A stretch of 64,000 nt of DNA from Raphanus sativus (taxonomy: Eukaryota; Streptophyta; Magnoliopsida; Brassicales; Brassicaceae), in contig NC_079516.1 in the NCBI RefSeq assembly GCF_000801105.2, positions 13,888,001 through 13,952,000 of the forward strand. Direction: 5' to 3'. The notes beneath the pieces are model-generated. The model was not told the DNA's origin. It did not search any database and saw only the letters and a program-made list of their open reading frames with translations. Positions 32,074 through 44,620 of this stretch are shown piece after piece (the stretch's first letter is position 1; the number at the start of each line of letters is the position of its first letter). Both the position numbers and the translations under genes were made by a program.

Positions 32074-33002
32074 AACCCGACACAATTTCTTTTTTTTTTA
32101 ACTCGAAGAAAGTTGAGATACATAGTGTCGATAAAAAACCAAAGACAAAGAACATAAACCAAACAAAATAAAACAAAGACATAAACTGAGCCTAAAATCC
32201 ATATATGTCCAGAAATCTATTCCTTCCACCTTTCGAGAAGAATTCGATATCAATGGAGCTGACCTAAAGAACAAATGTCTTGAGCAGTCTCAACCCTTAA
32301 GGGAATATCACCAAGCCATATTAGAACCAGCAACATCAGAAACAATCGGGAGGTCAAATCTACACCAACTCCAGCAACTGCTATCCATGTGAAACTTGCA
32401 TGACCAGAAACCACCACTAAAACTAAGATACAAGGACAAAAGACCTTGAAACGCTACTTGGGAAAACGTCAAAGAAGACCACCAGCTCTTACACGCGGAC
32501 GCTCGCAAGGCAGCCAAGTGACCTACAGAACAAAGACTGCCCACCTCCTCGCAAGAGAAAAACTGAAAGTCAAGTTAACTGCTTTGTCTGGAAACCATCT
32601 CCCAAAACCACAAAGGTCCAAGATAAGGTCTAATAGATACCTCCACAGCGAACATCAATCACAAAAAAACGAATCTAAAAAGCTAACTTAGGATGCGACG
32701 AAGTGACTGAAACAACAAGAACCAAACAAAAGCAGTATTCCCGCGACTTCAAACTAATATTAATTCACCACACAAGAACATAAGTTTCGGTGATCGAGAT
32801 GATAGAAAAATCATCCTTCCTAGAGACACAAAGCCGACGATAGAGATGTTAGAAGAATTATCCATTCCCAGAGACAGAAAGTCGGCGGTAAAGAGCTTTG
32901 AGAGCCTCTGTGAGAACCACCAACCACCGGAGCAAGAGAAAGAAGACCGACGACTACTCTTCTAACTAGGGTTTCCTCTCAGCTTGAACCCGACACAATT
33001 TC
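32074..33002 (-). mobile_element. Retroposed insertion (about 0.9 kb, poly-A) with 16-bp target duplication
   Basis: AACCCGACACAATTTC occurs at 32074-32089 and 32987-33002. Between them the minus strand runs from 32986 to an A-run at 32090-32099. This poly-A plus long target duplication indicates insertion by LINE machinery. The body has no long reading frame and no strong resemblance that I recognise, so it may be a truncated non-LTR element or a processed transcript. A second, older A-tailed copy of the target sequence just left (32050-32073) suggests a repeated use of this site. Confidence 0.7.
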
Positions 33003-34131
33003 ATTTGACTTTTTAAATATTTAACATTAATTTTATTTAGTTATACAATTACACAGGTATACTAATTGTATAACAAGTTGTATAGTTGTATAGTTAAACA
33101 AATTATACAATTTTATTAGTTATATAAATTGTACAGTTGACAGAGGAAGCTAATCTTCCTACTCCGATGAACAATGGTGGTGCACGAAACTGAACAAAAT
33201 TTTGAAGGTTTGTATATCCAAGACCAAACCGCAGATTCGTCGAGACTAAACCAACCTTCTTAGATTTTTAATAATAAAAAAAAAACCCAAAAAATTTATC
33301 TGAATCGAACAAAAATTACATAGATTAGTATACCAGTTGTCGCTGACATCTTTGAGGTTCTGAATCGCGATTCTCCGTAAGCTCTTGTCACCGGCTACGT
33401 GAGAGAGAAGATGCTTTGTTCTCGTTGCCGAATTATGTTTACAGAGAAGACGACGATGGCTGAGAAGAATAGATTAGGGTAAGTTTAGTAATTCACCCAT
33501 TAGTGATTTGTGGTATTTATGAAAATATCATTCCATTGTAGGTATATTGGTGTTTTCATTTCACAATTTCTTTGAATTCAATCAAAACACACATCATATT
33601 GGTGTTTTCATTTCTAAATCTCACACATTATTAGAAATACTTAAAAGTATAAACTGTTAGAAACTAAATTATGATATATGAACATCTATTGGATGATCCA
33701 AGAGGTGCACATATAACACACATATAACTTTTATTGATCAATCTAGTAGCGCATTAAAACAGTTAGATAGTTACACTTTCTTTGAAAAAATACACATATA
33801 TGATGATCTTAAAAAGTACATTGCTTAGAAGAAGGTCCCTTGTGTACCAGAGAAACAACAGTTAACATTATTGTTAAGCATATCCGTCAATTCTTATTTT
33901 GTTTCTTGTTTTGTTAAGATATTTTCAAACTTTGCGTTTTTATCCTTTGATATATGTGTAATGTAAGGAGATAACGTAAGTGTAGCTTAACTAACTAAAC
34001 TCAACAACAACAAAGCTGTATGTACACACAACTACGTATGTGGGGAGTTAGCACAAGAACACCTCCTGTATCGGTGAAAACAAAATTGAAATCTCTAATA
34101 TATTATAAATATCATCATCAATATGTTTGGA
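33003..34131. other. Intergenic region downstream of PRR5
   Basis: AT-rich, with the dispersed repeat shared with 19140-19310 (here about 33565-33750). From about 33955 it matches the 3' flank of the PRR5 fragment at 23640. Small variants of TTATACAATT recur at 33040-33130. No gene was seen. Confidence 0.5.
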
Positions 34132-36594
34132 TCATTGTGGAGCTTCTTGTGTTGAGTTCTCAGTGGATTGGACTTGACGAACGAACTGCCCTTTGATACG
34201 CGGACGTTGCTCTGCCAGTTTCTTCCGGCTCTCATAACGAACCTGGTGCAAAGTATCATCATCCAAAAGGTTAGAATCATTCATCTTATGTGCTCATGAG
34301 TTTATATACATCAAAGATTATATATACCTTTTTGTCAAAACACCTGTCCTTGCGCTTCATCCGGAACTTGTTTAAAGCGGCTTCTCGTTGAAGAGACTGC
34401 CGAGTTCTCCCCACAGACGACGAGTTAGTACTGCAGTGATTGCCTATTCCACTATGTTCGGTTGCAGAAGAGACGTGTCTTCTGTCTTCTGCATCCATGG
34501 AACCACCATCCCGCTCTTGCGTACCATTGAAAGAGTGAAACATGGAGCTGTACTCATGAGGGCTAACTGAACTCGGGCTTGGAGACAGTGAAGTAGGAGC
34601 CATGGGGGATGCATAAGCTGTGTTGAACTGTATGCCGTTGATGGGAACTGGTGTTGGGTAAGAACCCTGTCCTGGCCAAGAAATCATCTGAGATGAGTCA
34701 GCTCTATTGTTAAAGCTGGCTCCGTTTCTTCTTGGAGCACGTGGAGGAGGTTCAGATGAATTGTATTGGTTGTTGTTATCATCTTCCCTTGCTGCAACAT
34801 TCTTTCTTTGATCCAAAACCAAGGGAGACACGGAACATTGTGTCTGCAGTGGCCTGTGAACGTACCTGGCAACAAGAACATAGCACATAATCAGAAGAAA
34901 GAACAACAACCGTTGAAAGATTGATAGTAAGAAGGTAATAGAGATTAGACAACTAACCGTGTGAAAGCAGAGGAACTAGAAGGATGAAGAGAAGGCTTGT
35001 CTCCAGAAGATTGGTTCTCGCAAGTGTTAGGTCTTCTCAGAGAGAGATCAAGCTCTATCATAGATTCGTATCGAGCAACACTTTCTTCTCTGTTGCGTTG
35101 TGTGTTTCTTCTAAACGAAGCTCCCATGAAGTCAATAGCTTCTTTACTTGAGTCTTCAACGTCTGCGCTCTCACCTTGCATCTCTGGTCTTGAACATGAG
35201 CTCTACAAGAACAAACATTAACCACAAAGTTCAGAAACAAACACAAACAGAATGAGGAACTTAGCTGCAGCAATGAAACTATATCTAACCTGGTCATCAC
35301 CGCCATTCTCAATCACAGGACGCCGCTGGTCTCTCTCAAATGCATTCTCGTGGTTACTAGTCGAATTGTTAGCAGACGCACCCTCACGTTTCTGCTGTCC
35401 AACACTCTCATCTAGTGGAAAGCTACCAGGAGCAAGTGACTGCCAAGAAGATCAAGAAGAACTCAATTATAGATTGCTCAATGGAGAGACAAGAGGTTAA
35501 AAAAGATTGAATGGAACATACACTTTGTCTTCTTCTCCAGACATGTTGCCAGAGATTTCTCAGCTCGTTCCTCCTCAAGGGCTTAACAAGATAGTCAGAC
35601 GCACCTTTCAACATACACTTATACACAGTATTCACCGAGTCCTCTGTCGACATCACTGAGAAAGAAACACAAGATAATTAGCAGAAAGTCATTTCAAACG
35701 ATGGAAGAGAAAGAAGCAGGAGTTATATAAATGTAACATACTTATGACAGGAATGTTCTTGCAGGTATCATGCTCCATGATAAGTGTTAGAAGAGCGTAT
35801 CCAGAGATTGAAGGTAGATCAACCTCTGTTAATATCAGATCAACACTTTCAGGCTTTCCTTTTAGCATCTCCCAAGCTTTCAATCCATCAGCTACAGCAG
35901 CAACTGAGAAGACACATAGGAAGGAAAAAAAAACTCAGCTGAGATTAAAAGAATAAGTTTACCACATGTCCAAGAAGCTTCTATTCACTTAATCAGATTT
36001 TTCAGACAAAGATATTCACTTTAAACAGTCCAAGTTCAGACATACACCAGATCAACACTTCGAAAAGAACAAAGATTTTTCAAACAACAAAGATTCCCTC
36101 TAAAACAATCTCATCAGGCAAGAACTGACCTCTGTAACTGCATTTCCTGAGGAAGCTTCTAATCATTTAATCAGATTTTTCAGACAAGGAGATTCACTTT
36201 ATTTTTTTTATTTTTTTTTTATTCACTTTAAACAGTCCAAGTTCAGACATAAGTCAGATCAACACTTGGAAAAGAACAATGATTTTTCAGACAACAAAGA
36301 TTCCCCCTAAAACAATCTCATCAGGTAAGCTCAAAGGAACACGACAGTGAAACAAGAAACTGACCTCTGTAACTGCATTTCCTGAGGAGAGCAGAGATAA
36401 TCTGTCTGGTGGAATCGTCTGCTTCGACGAGCAAAACTCTAAGAGATAATTTTCGGGAGAAACATCTCCCACTTGGCCAAACCATCGCCGCCCTCCTTCC
36501 TCCGCATCCTCCGCCGCGCTGACTTTCCTCCGTCAGCCTCGGTTGCTTTCTTCATCACCGTAACCTCAACAACTTCGTCGCTCGTTGATTGCAT
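34132..36594 (-). CDS. PRR5: Pseudo-response regulator 5 (APRR5) gene with a 1-bp frameshift in exon 1
   Basis: PRR5 is a nuclear transcriptional repressor of the circadian clock, acting on CCA1/LHY and related genes. Exons: 36594-36365, 35903-35742, 35655-35522, 35439-35290, 35202-34958, 34865-34328 and 34242-34132, all GT-AG, phases consistent except in exon 1. The receiver domain has [25 protein letters not shown] (Glu at the usual phospho-Asp, hence pseudo) and [13 protein letters not shown]. The middle has [13 protein letters not shown] and [18 protein letters not shown]. The C-terminal CCT domain has [16 protein letters not shown] and [18 protein letters not shown]. Exon 1 is one base too long near 36447: the frame from the ATG at 36594 ends at a TAG after about 50 codons, directly before the receiver. 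Without it the product would be about 522 aa. It could be a real null allele or a sequence error. Confidence 0.88.
36120..36385 (-). repeat. Intron 1 duplication including the exon 1 end
   Basis: About 230 bp of PRR5 intron 1 is tandemly duplicated (roughly 35980-36150 and 36155-36385). The unit contains the last 20-odd bases of exon 1 and its GTCAGT donor, so an extra donor site lies near 36127 inside the intron. Confidence 0.7.
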
Positions 36595-36726
36595 CTCACA
36601 GCACTATCTTGAAACCTTTTAGAAGCTCTAGAAGAAGAAGAAGAAGTTGCAAATAAATAAAACAAATTTTGAGAGTGGAAAGAAACATAAAGAGTGGGAA
36701 AAAAATCTTATTCTCTCTCAAAAAGA

Positions 36727-36856
36727 AAAATATCTTGAAAAAATCTAGCGAATGTTTCCAACGGCTGAGATTAGAATAGTGCGGGAAACTAATATTGATC
36801 CAACGATCATAAATTAGTAAAAATTCGAAAATATCTAACAGGGTTCGCTCACGTGT
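36727..36856. promoter_or_regulatory. Circadian motifs upstream of PRR5 (two evening elements and a G-box)
   Basis: AAAATATCT occurs at 36727-36735 and 36828-36836, and CACGTG at 36850-36855, about 130-260 bp upstream of the PRR5 start. AAAATATCT is the evening element bound by CCA1/LHY and RVE8, known regulators of PRR5; the G-box is bound by light-signalling bHLH and bZIP factors. This suggests normal evening-phased control of this copy. Confidence 0.75.
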
Positions 36857-36899
36857 CCCACGTCTGCCATGTCAGCAGATACGACATATAGCCTTTTTA

Positions 36900-39645
36900 T
36901 TCTTTGAAAATTGGTGTGGTGACTTGGGGGTTTGATTACTTTTGTGGTTCGTATTTAAGGTTGGATTTTGATTTTATTCTTATATACCCAAAATAGTTAT
37001 TTCATAACAGTCGATTCGTAATGAGAATTGTTCGTGAATTGCTTACATTGTCAGCTTAATTAGGGATACTAGTGTGTTATGATTTTACCTTCACTGCTTT
37101 ACAAACAAATGTTTTTAATTTTTCAAACGATTAAAGGTATTTTATTCAACAATCACTTTTTCTATCAACAAAAGGCTAATAGAATGCCTTTCTTTCGAGT
37201 ATATCGTTAAGGTAGTGTAAGTAGTTCTCAAATGTTCATCTGTATATTATATCAGTTCTAACTATGTAATTGTGGTCTAAATCTCTTGTAAGATCTATGA
37301 TCGTGTAATCTCGATGGTTAGTATTAGTTGAAGTTAAAAGGGCTAGAATAATACATAGATTTCAATATGTGTTTTTTTCAAAATAACATTAGTGTTTCTT
37401 TTTTCCTTCGTTTTTAATACACACCAGAGTTTTATAAGAATCAACAAACCGATGTAATTTAAAAAAAAATATCATTGTTATTGCTATTTTTATTTTCGTC
37501 TTAAAATAATAATATTTTACTTTGATTAGAGACAAGGAATATATTGAACAAATGATCATGGTTCAACCGAAATTTATGCTGAACACATATTAAAGGTAGG
37601 GACCATGTGAAGAGTTTTAAAGTTTTTTCCTCGGCTAGATATTTTGGAGGGATAAGGCAACGAGACACTTGTTTAAACCTCGTGGTCTTGGTGGATGAAA
37701 ATGCGACACGTGTATGGTGGTAAATCTGACAGAACCTTTCACCTTCGGTGGTATATGTCAGACCTGACGAAAAGTCTTAACTTTTTTTCTGTCTCTTCAC
37801 GCGCCAGGAGTTTGATCGATAATTTCTACTCGCTCTCTTGTTGTCCACTCATTTTCCTTAAAAAGACTTTCGACTTTCTTTCTTAATTAATTAGTGACTA
37901 ATGCTTAGATCATCTCTATTAGAGATAACCCTCTTTTTTAACAACACTCTATTAGAGATAACTTATAAAAATATCATGATTAAATCTAGAAAAAACAATA
38001 AATGATGAGAGAGTGAAAAAAAAATTCAGATAAGAAATTTTGAACACCCCTTAGAAATCTCATAAGCCACTTATACACACACACACAAAAAGGTTAGAAG
38101 TCTGAGATCAAACTATCAAACTAAAAAGATAGATTATCAAACTAACAGTTTTGGTTGCCAAAAATCCGTTGGTTGTTGAAATCTGTTACTGAAATATTGA
38201 ACCATCAATTATGGAATAGGCTGGTTTATTTTATTTTTAATACAATTAATGGCATAGAATTTATCACTTTTTGAAGGTGTTATGACTTCCGTTAGATGAC
38301 AACGCACGCGAACAAGTGTGGTGGATAGATGAAATGGTGACTTTTGGTTTAAGGAATAAAAATCTAAAGATATTTTGTGGCCTAACCTAAAATAACATGC
38401 CCCCATCCTTTTTCAGATAGATATTTTATGTATGTGCCATAGTTTTCATCCTCTCTTTTGTGTGTGGCCAACTAAATTTTGGTATTTTTCTTGTTTCTTT
38501 ACGGTCCGTATGATATTTTTCCTTTTTTCACTTAGGCTACTTGAGATATTTTTTCAGTCACATCATATGGCCATTGCCTTGTTCAGTGGTGGAGCTAGCA
38601 TATGACCGATCATATGGGTCAAAGGACCCATATGATTTTTTGAAATTTTGCATGTATTTCTTATAGAAATGTATGATGAATTTTGTTTAATGACTCTTGT
38701 GAAGCTTTTTTATCATCAATTTGACTTCTGTGAAAAATACTTCTCCCTCCGCCATTGGCATTGTTCATTACAAAAAAGTAAACTAGTATGTGTGTTTAAC
38801 ATCCACTTGAGACAATCTGCGTACCTAATCAAACGATTTATGAATGATGAGACCAATCATTGGTCATCGATGATTCAGTTTATATGTAGCTGGAGGGATA
38901 GTGATGTTGTGGTTGATAAAAGATTGCAAATCTTGTTTCAAAATAGAAAAAATGACCTACAGATCTATCTAGCTGACCTATGTAAAGATTAATGTACTAA
39001 CAATGTTTTAGACTTAGCCATTAGTATATTTTCATTTGCAATGAAAAATGTAAATTTGACAATTAGTGAGAAGAGATGATTGGAAACGTAACATTTTCAC
39101 TTTTGGTTCATTAGAAGTGACAATTCGAGTAAATATCCAAGATCACATGGAATTTTTTTAAAAATTGTCTAAGCTCAGATTCATAAGTAACTGTCTAAAG
39201 TTGTTACATACTCTATCTAATCACTAGTAAATTAGTTAGTTTTTATTTGCAGTTATGGATTCTTTTTTGCATCTCAATGAACTATATGACAACATCCACG
39301 ACTGAGTATTAAATAAAACATTCTTGTGTGTGTATATATATTTTTGAAAGGTTTTGAAGTTATTTTTCTGTTCAATTTTTCCAAACTAGTATTCGTTTTC
39401 ATTTATTTTTAGTGAATTGTATGTTCGAGTCTGATGAGTTGGAGACTTTTGTCAAAGTGACTAAAAGTTATTAGCCGATTTTGAATATCTGTTATTAAAG
39501 TTTTGATCACAACGTTCAGTAACAATTTGGATAGTAGTAACTTCTCATAAAAGAAAATTCATAAATTAGCTTAGCAGTACATACATATGTGTTTTAGGTG
39601 CTACTCATATGTTACATTATCATTTAGTAACTTTTTTCTAAAATC
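36900..39645. other. Gene-poor intergenic region
   Basis: AT-rich with short frames only. A short direct repeat around CTCTATTAGAGATAAC lies at 37915 and 37946. A transposon-like block with inverted CATATG/ACCCATATGA motifs lies at 38600-38640. A frame at 38648-38992 has no recognised family. Nothing else is supported. Confidence 0.4.
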
Positions 39646-39647
39646 AT

Positions 39648-41032
39648 ATTCTATACTAAAAGTTGATTGCGCTTCACGCGGAAAGTTTGTGAATTATGAT
39701 TAACATATATTTTTCTCTAAATGTTTAGTTATATATTATGTGCCAGTCATTGTTTTCGTGATTAGCATCCACTAATTCAAAGGTTGTTTGATGTCAGTTG
39801 TGATAATTAAATCACATAATTCAACTGTTGTGGTTTTGATTATTTATTAGTTCTTTGTTTTGGTTTTCCTTAATATTTTGTTAGGCTTACTTGCCTTGAC
39901 TTTAATGACCAAAGGGAGAATCACTGTCATATCACTCCTTTTAAAATTTCTGTTGATTTTGTTTTGAAGAAACGTGAAATAATCAATATTGTTGATGAAT
40001 TGTCATAATTTCTATTCTTATAAAAAAATTATTGTATTTTTAAACTATGTAACTTGTATTTATATATTTTGGTTATATTATATCATTCTCTAAATTTAAA
40101 TTTATTTATTTGTTTATATTGTAATTTTACGTTTCTTTTTTTAATATCTTTTAGTTATGTATCTATTTTTTATTGTAGTTTTCCGTCTGTTTTAAATTTC
40201 TCTATATCTATATCTGAGTTTAATGAAAGGAAAAACCATTATTTTCTTCACTTTCTTTTAGCTTGAGTTTGATAAAATTGAAAAATCAGTATCATAATAA
40301 AATTTCATCTTTTATAAAATGTAGATATTTATTCTGGACATTTTATATATTATAGGATTATCTTGTGTATTTTTATTAAATAATTATTTGTTTACTTTTT
40401 GTTTTGGCAACAATTTTTTTTTTTTTGGCAACAATTATTTGTTTATTATTTTCACCAATTTTAAGCTGTATTATGCATGTGTGCTAAATTTTTATTGTAT
40501 TATTTATATATTTATATTTATTCTACAAACTGATTTCTTAGAATAATATATATTATGTATTAATCTTCGGTTATGGCTTTCAATTATTTTGTTTGTTCAT
40601 TTCTTTAAATTTGAGTTTTATGATCAGAAACACAAAAAGATATTCAGTGAAAATCATTTTTGCTGGTTTGAGTTTGATGAAATGTTAAATAATAATATCA
40701 CATTTTCGTTTTGTTCTTTTGATTTTTTCTTTACAAGTATTTGAAGGTTATGTATTTTGGATAATATTATATGGTTTTCATTAAATTATTATCTTTGACA
40801 TATCGATGTCAAAATTTTAGTTGGATTAAAATGAATTGATGATTTAAAATGATATTTGGATTATTTAGTGAATTGGTTAAAATAGTTGATTCAAAAGTTA
40901 AAAATGATAATTGTGGGACGATTACTAAATATTTTAAAAATTTGTTAAGGTGGCATGCTGAAAATGAAAAGTGGTGGTATAGCTTACCACGAAGAGAGCA
41001 TGTTTTAGTTTATTAATATATATACATAGATA
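39648..41032 (-). mobile_element. Possible Helitron on the minus strand
   Basis: Read on the minus strand, the sequence begins near 41030 with TCTATGTATATATATTAAT and ends near 39650 with CCGCGTGAAGCGC shortly before a TTTTAGT-like terminus. These resemble Helitron 5' and 3' ends, but the terminal CTAG is not intact and the hairpin is short. No protein is encoded. Confidence 0.35.
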
Positions 41033-41669
41033 GATTTCCAACATCAAATACCCATCTTTCTTATATTCTTTCATTTCATCTGTCTTTGTAAAAATGATCA
41101 TGTAGGTGCTACTCATATGTGTTTTAATCAACCAATTCTGAGAAAATTTTAGGATAAAGAACTTCGAGGCAAATACCCTTTTATCTGAGATTTCTTCTCA
41201 TTCACTTTTTAAATGAATGTGAAACGAACCAATACAACTAAAAATAGAGCATGAAGCATTTAGAAATATTATTTTTAAGTTATTTCAACCAGTAAAAAGT
41301 TTGTTTTCACATAATTCGCTTTCAGATGGTACCAGAATTCTAAATTAGTCACCATTCATTTTTTCTATGTTGAATCTGCATAATGCACCATAATATATCA
41401 TCATTTCAGTTTGACAAGTGTTAGTAGTTTGAACATGGTGTCAAAAGTTAATGTAACGGTTCAGTTTTGTGGCTGTTTTGCGGTTGTAAACTCAATCAAG
41501 TGAGTTATATATGTCTATTTTATACGAATCACAAGATTAGTAAAAGAAGGACAAAATTCTCAGTAAGTATTCATTTCACAATAATATTATTTAAACAACA
41601 GATCTTGCTGTGACAGTTATCAGTGACAATCAAGCAAGCATGTTGAGTAGAAAATAGGGAAAGCTGTTC

Positions 41670-42600
41670 AGAGACACAGGCTTCGAATGGTAAAAGCGGT
41701 TCAAGCAGTGCAGATCAAGCGGATCAAGCAGGAGAAGTGCAGATCAAACAGATCAAGCAGGAGAAGTGCAGATCAAGCGGATCAAACAGAAGAGTTACAG
41801 AACATGCATGAAAAATACAGAACAATCAGAACAAACAGTTCTTATAGTTTTAAATGAAAAATCCAAATAAAGTAGATTAAATGTTTAAAAGATTATAATA
41901 AAATATATCAAAGTATATAATATATAAATATAGTACATAAATAACAAAAATTATTGCACTAAATCCATAATGTCACAATTTTAAAATAAAAATTTAATGA
42001 TATATCTCTTCCATTATTGTTCATATTTCAATTATATTATTATATATTTTCATAATACATATCATAATTAAATATATAAATGAAATATACATCTCTCTTC
42101 ATAAGTATACATATTTAAATTATATTACTATATATTTGCGTGATACAAAATACGCATCTCTTATATTAGTATACATATTTAAACTATATTACGATAGATA
42201 TACATAATATATTGAAATATGTATTATATTAAAATGATTATTTTAAAAAGTAAAAATTATATGACAAAAAATAATAAGTAGAGAATGATAATTTTGTATT
42301 GTTAAAGTTGTAAATAAGATAAAGTAAAAATATTATATTCATAAGACTAGATAAATATATTTTAAAGTTATGTATTGTAACAAAGTTATTTATTGACTAA
42401 ACAAAAAAAAGCAGAACAACACCACCAAATGTTAGCGGATGAGACAAAAAATATTGAACTCTATACAGATCTCCCGCTTGAACTGCTTTTACAAACAGAA
42501 AACGGTAAATGGTGAATGCAGTAGGGAGAACTGCATGTGTCGGGAGAACCGCACTTGTCCCGCTGTTCCATTCGGACACACAGTCATCTCGTAAGACAAC
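41670..42600. mobile_element. Candidate non-autonomous DNA transposon with inverted ends and a 29-bp repeat
   Basis: GGTAAAAGCGGTTCAAGC at 41689-41706 faces its imperfect reverse complement at 42475-42492. Outside these, CGAATGG and CCATTCG (41683 and 42567) are also inverted. Just inside the left end, a 29-bp unit (starting TGCAGATCAAGC) is repeated almost three times at 41709-41793. Similar GCGGTTC-rich ends are found in hAT-like elements of Brassicaceae, so this assignment is tentative. No transposase is encoded. Confidence 0.45.
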
Positions 42601-42639
42601 TTTATGTAAGACTCTCTGTTAGAGGAGGTGACTAGGAGA

Positions 42640-43210
42640 GTTTGTTAAAGGACCTAGGATCCGTAGATGGAAGGTAAACATGTCATTCTTGTCGATTTAT
42701 TGAGTCTTGAACTCTATATACAGACCCTTCCTTTCACGTCCATATACTGCTGGTATTTGATGATTGAATCAACTATGTATCTAAAGTACAAATCCATTAA
42801 ACTGTAATCTTAGGAGCAAACGTATAGTTTGATTAGTTTCTATGGTACTTTAGGTAACATTGTTTCCATATAAGCATGATGTTGTACTTTAGGAGGACTC
42901 TGACGACGGAAGGCACATGAAAGGTTTCAACAGACTGAAAGGTAAGAGAACCGGTGATTGAGCTGGTTGCAAAAAGATGCTGAGCACGTTTCTGACTCCA
43001 GTCTGGGAGAACAAGAAGAAAATGATTTGATCAAAGAGGTTGGTCCAAACTTTACCTTATCATTGGTTTTTACTGATCTTCAAGAACTGATTCTTGATGA
43101 TGCATTTGTTACGTTCTTTTCACAGGATTTGTCCGTACCATATACTTTTTAGATGCCACCACTGAGCTAGGGTTCTGTTATGGCTCAGGAAACAGTGTAC
43201 GTACCAAAAA
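42640..43210 (+). pseudogene. Unrecognised gene-like fragment
   Basis: Pieces such as SDDGRHMKGFNRLKG (ending at a GTAAGA donor-like site near 42940) and SWLQKDAEHVSDSSLGEQEE (from about 42958) look like exon-encoded protein. They lie in different frames with no start or continuing exon. I do not recognise the family, and the fragment may instead be non-coding. Confidence 0.25.
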
Positions 43211-43393
43211 AGGTAAAAAGACCCTTTGTAGATGATTCTATTTCACTTTTTGAGGTAAAAGAAATAAAATCTGAAGTACGACTTAATCAGTTGATCCTCT
43301 TTAATTCAGATGATAGCAATTCATAAACAAGAATGTTACATAATAATCATACAGCAGAATCATCATATACATTGAACGCAATAAGTGGCTATA

Positions 43394-44620
43394 TCAAGCC
43401 AATGACCTATGTCCACGAGCCTCTGGTTCACCGTTCTTCTTGCTAGTGTGTAGTACGCTTCTTGGTTTAGAGGGTAATCTGAATAAGACAAAGGAAGAAG
43501 AGACAAATGAGTGAAAAAGTAGGAACCATAGAATCGTAAGAAACACAGCTAACTGAACTTGCCTACGCAAGAGGGTTCGGTTCGCATTGCTGCTCTCTGG
43601 ATCATCACGAATCTCTTCACTCAAATATTGTGGACTCTGAAATGAACGTATGAATTTTAGTATGAAGCATGGGATATTATTACTTGAACTCAGTTTTTAA
43701 GACAATGATCTTGTAATAACAACTTTCAATCTTACAAGGATCTTAGCTCAGTTTCAAAACCTATAACTTCATTAAAAGAACTAATCTAATTAATTCTCTT
43801 GCTCTTAGTTGAGCTCGACCAAACTCAATGTCACTAGTTAAGCTCAGTTACGGTCGGAGAATCGAACACTAAAGAGATCAGACCAAAAAGAAAACAGAGT
43901 ACTCACGTTGTCTGAAACTGATCTTGAAAGCTTCATCTTCTTGCTTTTCCTAACGTTTTCAACATCATCCACATCGCATTTCCTCTTCTTCTTCTTCTTC
44001 TTCTTCAACTTGATCGTCTTCTTCTTCTTCGTCTTCGACGAGACAACACCACGCGAGTTACCCTTCTTGTCCCTCACTTTCCACACGCTTCTCCTCCGGA
44101 ACACAACCTTCTCCGACTTCCAGATCTTGAAGCTCGTGTCGATCACCGTCACTTCGCTCCTCGAAAACCCAACCAGATCCTTCTCCCCTTCCTCCTCCTC
44201 CTCCACGTCATCATCTTCCTCGACGCTTCTCCTCCTCTTCTCCGTGACGAATCTGGGGAGAAAAATCGAGACCACCAGTTGAGGAGGAGAGCAATGCTTA
44301 GGGTTTGACTGTTTCCTCGGAAGCTTCTTCCCCGTCCCCGAGCGAGAGGAGGAGCCGCTGTAGTTGAAAAGCTCCGAGAGCACATCGCTCATCACGCCGT
44401 ACCATTCTCCAGGATTCGGATCCGCCGGACTATCCGTTAGCTCCGGATCCGAGGGAGTTGGAGGAGAATCGGAGGTGTCGGTACGGTGGTTGCGGCGGAG
44501 GAAGTCGTCGAGGCTGAGAGGATTGCCGGAAGCATCGTCGTCTTCGGTGGTGGAGAGTCCTTTGCTTATGCGGAGACGGTCAAGCCAAGTGGAGGCGATT
44601 GGCTTGTCGGAGCTCAGCAT
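43394..44620 (-). CDS. Two-exon gene for a basic nuclear-type protein with a C-terminal membrane segment
   Basis: Exons 44620-43907 and 43636-43394 (GTGAGT donor, TTTCAG acceptor) join in phase to give 318 aa. The start MLSSDKPIASTWLDRLRISK is followed by a Ser/Pro/Asp-rich part and a YGVMSDVLSELFNY motif. Then come an acidic run (VEEDDDVEEEEEGE), a Lys-rich stretch of about 25 residues resembling a nuclear localisation signal, and in exon 2 one hydrophobic segment (VQLAVFLTILWFLLF and following) near the C-terminus. I do not know its function; from gene order it may correspond to the uncharacterised Arabidopsis gene At5g24500. The single tail segment suggests a tail-anchored protein. The KKKKKKK run is encoded by a variable CTT repeat (43979-44040). 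Confidence 0.75.

Noticed and set aside
41709..41793. Regular 29-bp repeats resembling a CRISPR array
   Set aside because: Units are directly adjacent without spacers, in plant nuclear DNA; a simple tandem repeat inside a probable transposon.
44149..44385. Frames opposite or beside exon 1 of the two-exon gene
   Set aside because: Shadow frames of a well-supported exon.
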